From: Prevotella sp.
GTDB taxonomy: Bacteria > Bacteroidota > Bacteroidia > Bacteroidales > Bacteroidaceae
NCBI GenBank assembly: GCA_017561825.1
Contig: JAFZBK010000056.1
Span: 1 to 64,000, forward strand
DNA: 64,000 nucleotides
Reading direction: 5' to 3'
Notes under the pieces: model-generated
Database searches by the model: none
The model's input: only the letters and a program-made list of their open reading frames with translations
What the model was told of the DNA's origin: nothing
Program-made: the position numbers and the translations under genes
In this document: positions 60,800 to 64,000 of the stretch, in pieces
Layout of the letters: the number at the start of each line of letters is the position of its first letter
How positions within the stretch are numbered: position 1 is the stretch's first letter

Positions 60800-62713
60800 A
60801 TGGCAAAAGGTGATAGATTCGTTGTCCTAACGATGGACAAGCAAACTGGCAATGCGGGGGGACTCTCCGCCCACATTGACCGAGAAGTATATGACGCTAA
60901 TCTGGACCGAATGGTAACATTCCGTCCGAAGAGCGTCCGTGATGATTCTCGTACAGCACTCAACCGTGAATGCATTGAGGGAGCAAAAAAGGTTGGCCGA
61001 ACACAAGCCATTTGGAACCGACTAAAAGAAGAAGGTTTTTCCCGCGAGAGTTCAGGCAAAAAGAAGATAGTAACGAAAGGGGAAAAGAAAACCCGTAAGA
61101 TCAAGGATGATGCGGTCATCGCTCTATGTTTCATATGCAGTTCCGATGAGGAAACCATGAAGCAATTCGAGAAAGAGGGCAGGCTTGATGACTGGATAGA
61201 CTCTACTCTTGGCTGGTTTAAGCAGGAGTTTGGTGACAAGAACGTAGTATCCGCTGTTCTGCACATGGACGAGACAACTCCCCATCTGCACGTCACAGTT
61301 GTCCCAATAACATACGAAGAGCCAAAGCCGCGTAAGGAGAAGCCCAAGTTTGACGAGAGAGGAAAGCCCTTGCGTAAATATGAGACTGACGAGAACGGTA
61401 ACATTATCCTCGATGAGAGCGGCAGGGCTATTGTCAAGAAGCGCACCTACAAGAAGCAAGAGGTAACAGCCCGACTCTCTGCCAAGGATATTTGTAATCC
61501 TGTAGCAATGGAACGTTGGCAGACAGGATATGCAAAGGCTATGGCCCCATTTGGTTTGCGTCGTGGGATTGCTGGCAGTAAGCAGAAGAGAGTGCCACCT
61601 GCTGAATGGAATCTTCAGCAAGTCAATGGTCAACTGATGGCTGTTGAAAAGGAAATTGAGGAAAAGAAAGCCGAGATTACCAAGATGGCTCAGGCATCTT
61701 GGTATGACAAGATATTTAACTCTGGGTTGAGTCCCACAGTGAGAAAAGTGCTTGAAGATAAAGAAAAAGAACACAAAGAAGAACTCCGTCAGGCAACAAC
61801 CGCTGTTGACGAGGATGGCCGTCCCTATATCTGGACAAGTGGCAGCAAGAAAGACCAGGATGTCACATGGGAAGAATTAGCCAAGTTCCGTGAAAAGGAG
61901 AAAAAGAAGGCAGAGATTCAAGCCAAAGCGGACAAGGAAGCTGCTCTTGCCAAGGCTAAGGCAGACAAAGAAACTGCTATTGCAAAAGTCAAAGCTGACG
62001 CAAAGGCAGAACTTGATGCCGAGATAGCCGAGAAAAACAAGTTATATAGTAACATCAAATCGTTGAACGAAAAGTTGTCCAAATCTGAAGAGTCTAACAA
62101 GATATTACTTGGTATTCTCAAAGGTGTTAGAGATTTTATGTTTGAAACATGCGGCCAAAAGTTCAGCGAGGTTGTTCAGATGATTCTTGATCAATGGAAA
62201 GCAGGCATCAAACACTTTGCAAAGGAGATGAAAGATCTCTTTCTGCAAGCAATGAGTGACGAGAAGACTATAGAAGGCCGTAAGTCATATGTAAACGATG
62301 CTTTTTGGTATGCAAAACTGCTCGTTAAGACGGTTACAGACTGGAAAGGAGATAACGCTACTATCAATTCCCTACAGGATGATGCCGATCGTATTGCTGA
62401 TGGAACTTGGGAGTCGTATCACCAGCAGCGCAATCTGTTTTTTGAGGCAGCAGTCAATGCTTTGGTTGAAATGGGAAATTGTCCGTCTCAGCGGCATTTG
62501 AACCAAAAGCAGGCCGATGCAATCGAGGCTTTTATCAAACAAGATGGAGGTGACAGAGACCTGTTGTGCAGTGAAATTTGGGATAAAGTTAGCCCCAAGG
62601 TGAATTATTATTGGCGAGACGGAACTTTCGACGCGCTTGAAGAACTGCGCACAAGAGAGCTATATGACAGAAAAGCTGCAACTTCCATTTCATATTCGTC
62701 CAGACACATGTAA
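60800..62713 (+). CDS. mobV: MobV/Pre family relaxase
   Basis: A 637-residue plasmid recombination/mobilization relaxase. The MobV motif LHMDETTPHLHVTVVP carries the metal-binding histidines, and the N-terminus is typical (DRFVVLTMDKQTGNAGGLSA). A lysine/alanine-rich coiled coil lies at about 350-440, and the tail is helical. It would nick at the origin of transfer and lead the strand into a recipient using another element's mating apparatus. The start is the ATG at 60800; an in-frame extension upstream crosses the hairpin array and is probably not translated. Confidence 0.9.
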   Translation: MAKGDRFVVLTMDKQTGNAGGLSAHIDREVYDANLDRMVTFRPKSVRDDSRTALNRECIEGAKKVGRTQAIWNRLKEEGFSRESSGKKKIVTKGEKKTRKIKDDAVIALCFICSSDEETMKQFEKEGRLDDWIDSTLGWFKQEFGDKNVVSAVLHMDETTPHLHVTVVPITYEEPKPRKEKPKFDERGKPLRKYETDENGNIILDESGRAIVKKRTYKKQEVTARLSAKDICNPVAMERWQTGYAKAMAPFGLRRGIAGSKQKRVPPAEWNLQQVNGQLMAVEKEIEEKKAEITKMAQASWYDKIFNSGLSPTVRKVLEDKEKEHKEELRQATTAVDEDGRPYIWTSGSKKDQDVTWEELAKFREKEKKKAEIQAKADKEAALAKAKADKETAIAKVKADAKAELDAEIAEKNKLYSNIKSLNEKLSKSEESNKILLGILKGVRDFMFETCGQKFSEVVQMILDQWKAGIKHFAKEMKDLFLQAMSDEKTIEGRKSYVNDAFWYAKLLVKTVTDWKGDNATINSLQDDADRIADGTWESYHQQRNLFFEAAVNALVEMGNCPSQRHLNQKQADAIEAFIKQDGGDRDLLCSEIWDKVSPKVNYYWRDGTFDALEELRTRELYDRKAATSISYSSRHM

Positions 62714-62744
62714 TAAGATTCAATATTTGCCTTTATGTAGAATC

Positions 62745-62776
62745 GCATAGTAACAACATCAAGATTATTACTATGC
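62745..62776 (+). terminator. terminator after mobV
   Basis: GCATAGTAA (62745-62753) and TTACTATGC (62768-62776) are perfect 9-bp arms with a 14-nt loop, 32 nt after the relaxase stop. Confidence 0.65.
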
Positions 62777-62943
62777 GCAATTTCTATTCTTTGTGTCCTT
62801 CGGCGAGACCGAAAAAATGCTCCTCGGCTGCGACCTCGTCCTTGTCAATGCCGGGAATGTGGAACAAGAGGGGCTGGTGAGCAATTGCGAAAATGCCCAC
62901 CATAGCCCAACTCAAATCTATGTAATGATGAATAGGTTCCATA
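62777..62943. other. right border region of element 2
   Basis: Contains the end of the element and the downstream flank of the receptor gene. A short open frame (62793-63008) is probably not real, as it overlaps the receptor gene antisense. I did not find a partner for the candidate attL here. Confidence 0.4.
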
Positions 62944-64000
62944 TCAGAAGCGACTCTTTACTTCATTACCGGCACCTTGTCCGCGATACTTGCTCTTGGC
63001 GGGATTGAAGTTATAACGCACGGTGAGTTCGAGGTTGCGAGTGTCGAGGCGCTTGTCAAGATAGATTTCGCGAATGTCACTGTAGATGGTTGCTTTCTGG
63101 CGGATGCTGCTGAAGAGGTCGGTACAGGCCAGTTTGACGGTAAGACGGTCGTTCCAGAAGGCTTTGTAGAGGCTGATGTCGAACTGCCACGACTGGGCGA
63201 GGTGGATGTTCTCAGCATCGCCAGCCGAACGCCACGAGAAATCGGCATTGAGCCATGAGTCGAAGGGCAGGTTGATGGCATTATTGAAGCGAATGATAGT
63301 CATCGGGCTGTTCATCTTCTTGGTCTCGCCACGGTACTGCACTTCGAGGTTCTGCATCTGCGTAGCCACCATCAACTGCGGATGATACTTGCCGAAGGTG
63401 GGTGCAGCCGATACCATCAGGGAAAGGTTGTCGTAGCCTTGGGCGTTGTCCTTACGCAGCAGGGCAATGGTCGGGTCGTCCTTGTAGGATGAATAGGAGG
63501 TGATGATGTAGTCGTGGACGCGGGCATAGTCAATCATTCCCGTCAGCCATTTGTAGTTGAGTGCCAGCGATAGATTGTCGCGATACGATGGCTTCAAGTA
63601 GGGGTTGCCGCTCTCGTAGGTGTAGCGGTTAATGTACTTGACGTTGCCGCTGAGTTGGCTAAATGCCGGGCGATTGATATTACGCGAATACGAGAGTCGG
63701 GCACGCACGTTCTTCAGGGGATACATCAGCATCAACGAGGGGAAGAGGTCGCTGTAGGTACGGCTCTCGTCGCCCATCTTCACGCCGCCCTCATAGTAAC
63801 GGCTGTCGAGGTATTCGTAACGCAGTCCGGCTATGAGCGTCAGTTTGTTCAGCCGCTGCATCAGTTGGACGAAGGCCGCCGTGCTGTTTTCCTCAATCTT
63901 CGTGTCGCTGGCATCGATGATGTTTTCCACGTTGCCGAACACATCGGTACGGTGAACGTAACTGCCCTCGGCACCTATCTCCAGATTACCTTTCCAGAGC
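62944..64000 (-). CDS. outer-membrane beta-barrel receptor, C-terminal part (partial)
   Basis: The last 351 codons of a TonB-dependent-receptor-like protein of the OMP_b-brl_3 type; the frame stays open to the window edge. Beta-strand-rich sequence with AGLRYEYLDSRYYEGG, LFPSLMLMYPLKNVRARLSY, SRNINRPAFSQLSGN, NPYLKPSYRDNLSLALNY and a final WQFDISLYKAFWNDRLTVKL is typical of these barrels. It lacks SusC features in the visible part. Probable outer-membrane transporter of unknown substrate; the plug domain would lie outside the window. Confidence 0.85.
   Translation of the reverse strand, partial: LWKGNLEIGAEGSYVHRTDVFGNVENIIDASDTKIEENSTAAFVQLMQRLNKLTLIAGLRYEYLDSRYYEGGVKMGDESRTYSDLFPSLMLMYPLKNVRARLSYSRNINRPAFSQLSGNVKYINRYTYESGNPYLKPSYRDNLSLALNYKWLTGMIDYARVHDYIITSYSSYKDDPTIALLRKDNAQGYDNLSLMVSAAPTFGKYHPQLMVATQMQNLEVQYRGETKKMNSPMTIIRFNNAINLPFDSWLNADFSWRSAGDAENIHLAQSWQFDISLYKAFWNDRLTVKLACTDLFSSIRQKATIYSDIREIYLDKRLDTRNLELTVRYNFNPAKSKYRGQGAGNEVKSRF

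Noticed and set aside
62793..63008. Small plus-strand gene after mobV
   Set aside because: It overlaps the receptor gene antisense, has no recognisable domain and crosses the element border.

Overview
The window looks like chromosomal DNA of a Prevotella/Segatella-type Bacteroidota. The evidence is promoters of the TAnnTTTG (-7) type with few Shine-Dalgarno sites, a FimB/Mfa2-type lipoprotein, GH115 and acetylesterase polysaccharide genes, an OMP beta-barrel (TonB-type) receptor, and mobile elements with NBU/MobV-like backbones. I ran no searches. Family names come from motifs read in the translations.

Layout. (1) 1-660: a candidate structured RNA on the minus strand, then the chromosomal flank. 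(2) About 694-10315: a 9.6-kb integrative element in a CAU-anticodon tRNA gene. The tRNA is restored at 10273-10346, and the displaced 3' end is left at 669-711. The element carries a split HipBST-type toxin-antitoxin set, a tyrosine integrase, a replication/HTH/helicase-loader backbone without a relaxase, and a ScaI-like restriction-modification system with a controller gene. (3) 10.5-36.1 kb: ordinary chromosome. It holds a fimbrial-type lipoprotein, HAD, ribF, a CPBP protease, an ECF sigma factor with its membrane partner, the topA-aroK-speA-argB run, pnp, a GH115 alpha-glucuronidase, esterases, CapA, DUF3160, NUDIX and S41 genes. (4) 36.3-49.2 kb: a lower-GC, entirely minus-strand island of mostly unrecognised genes. 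It includes a DarT-like ADP-ribosyltransferase domain fused to a long N-terminal region, a NUDIX-family regulator flanked by two operator-like palindromes, a DUF4407-type membrane/coiled-coil protein, a DnaB-core ATPase with a broken Walker A, and an ADP-ribosylglycohydrolase that shares a promoter cassette with the first island gene. (5) 49.6-54.1 kb: a Fic protein, a repeat-rich 1.2-kb intergenic region, and an AAA ATPase/RloB pair flanked by a duplicated terminator. (6) 54.1-62.8 kb: a second mobilizable element with integrase, AbiEi/AbiEii, HTH, replication protein, ATPase, a hairpin array and a MobV relaxase. (7) 62.9-64.0 kb: the C-terminal part of an outer-membrane receptor that runs off the window.

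How the parts work together. Both mobile elements share one backbone (small HTH protein, winged-helix replication protein, DnaC/IstB-like ATPase) but carry different stability and defence cargo: HipBST and ScaI-like R-M in the first, AbiE in the second. RloAB, Fic and the ADP-ribosylation island lie between them, so the window is rich in candidate phage-defence and NAD/nucleotide-transfer functions. The strongest candidate for an undescribed system is the 37.6-49.2 kb island. It combines a writer-like DarT domain, an eraser-like ADP-ribosylglycohydrolase, a regulator from a family that can sense ADP-ribose-type ligands, and several unknown proteins, under a shared palindromic promoter element.
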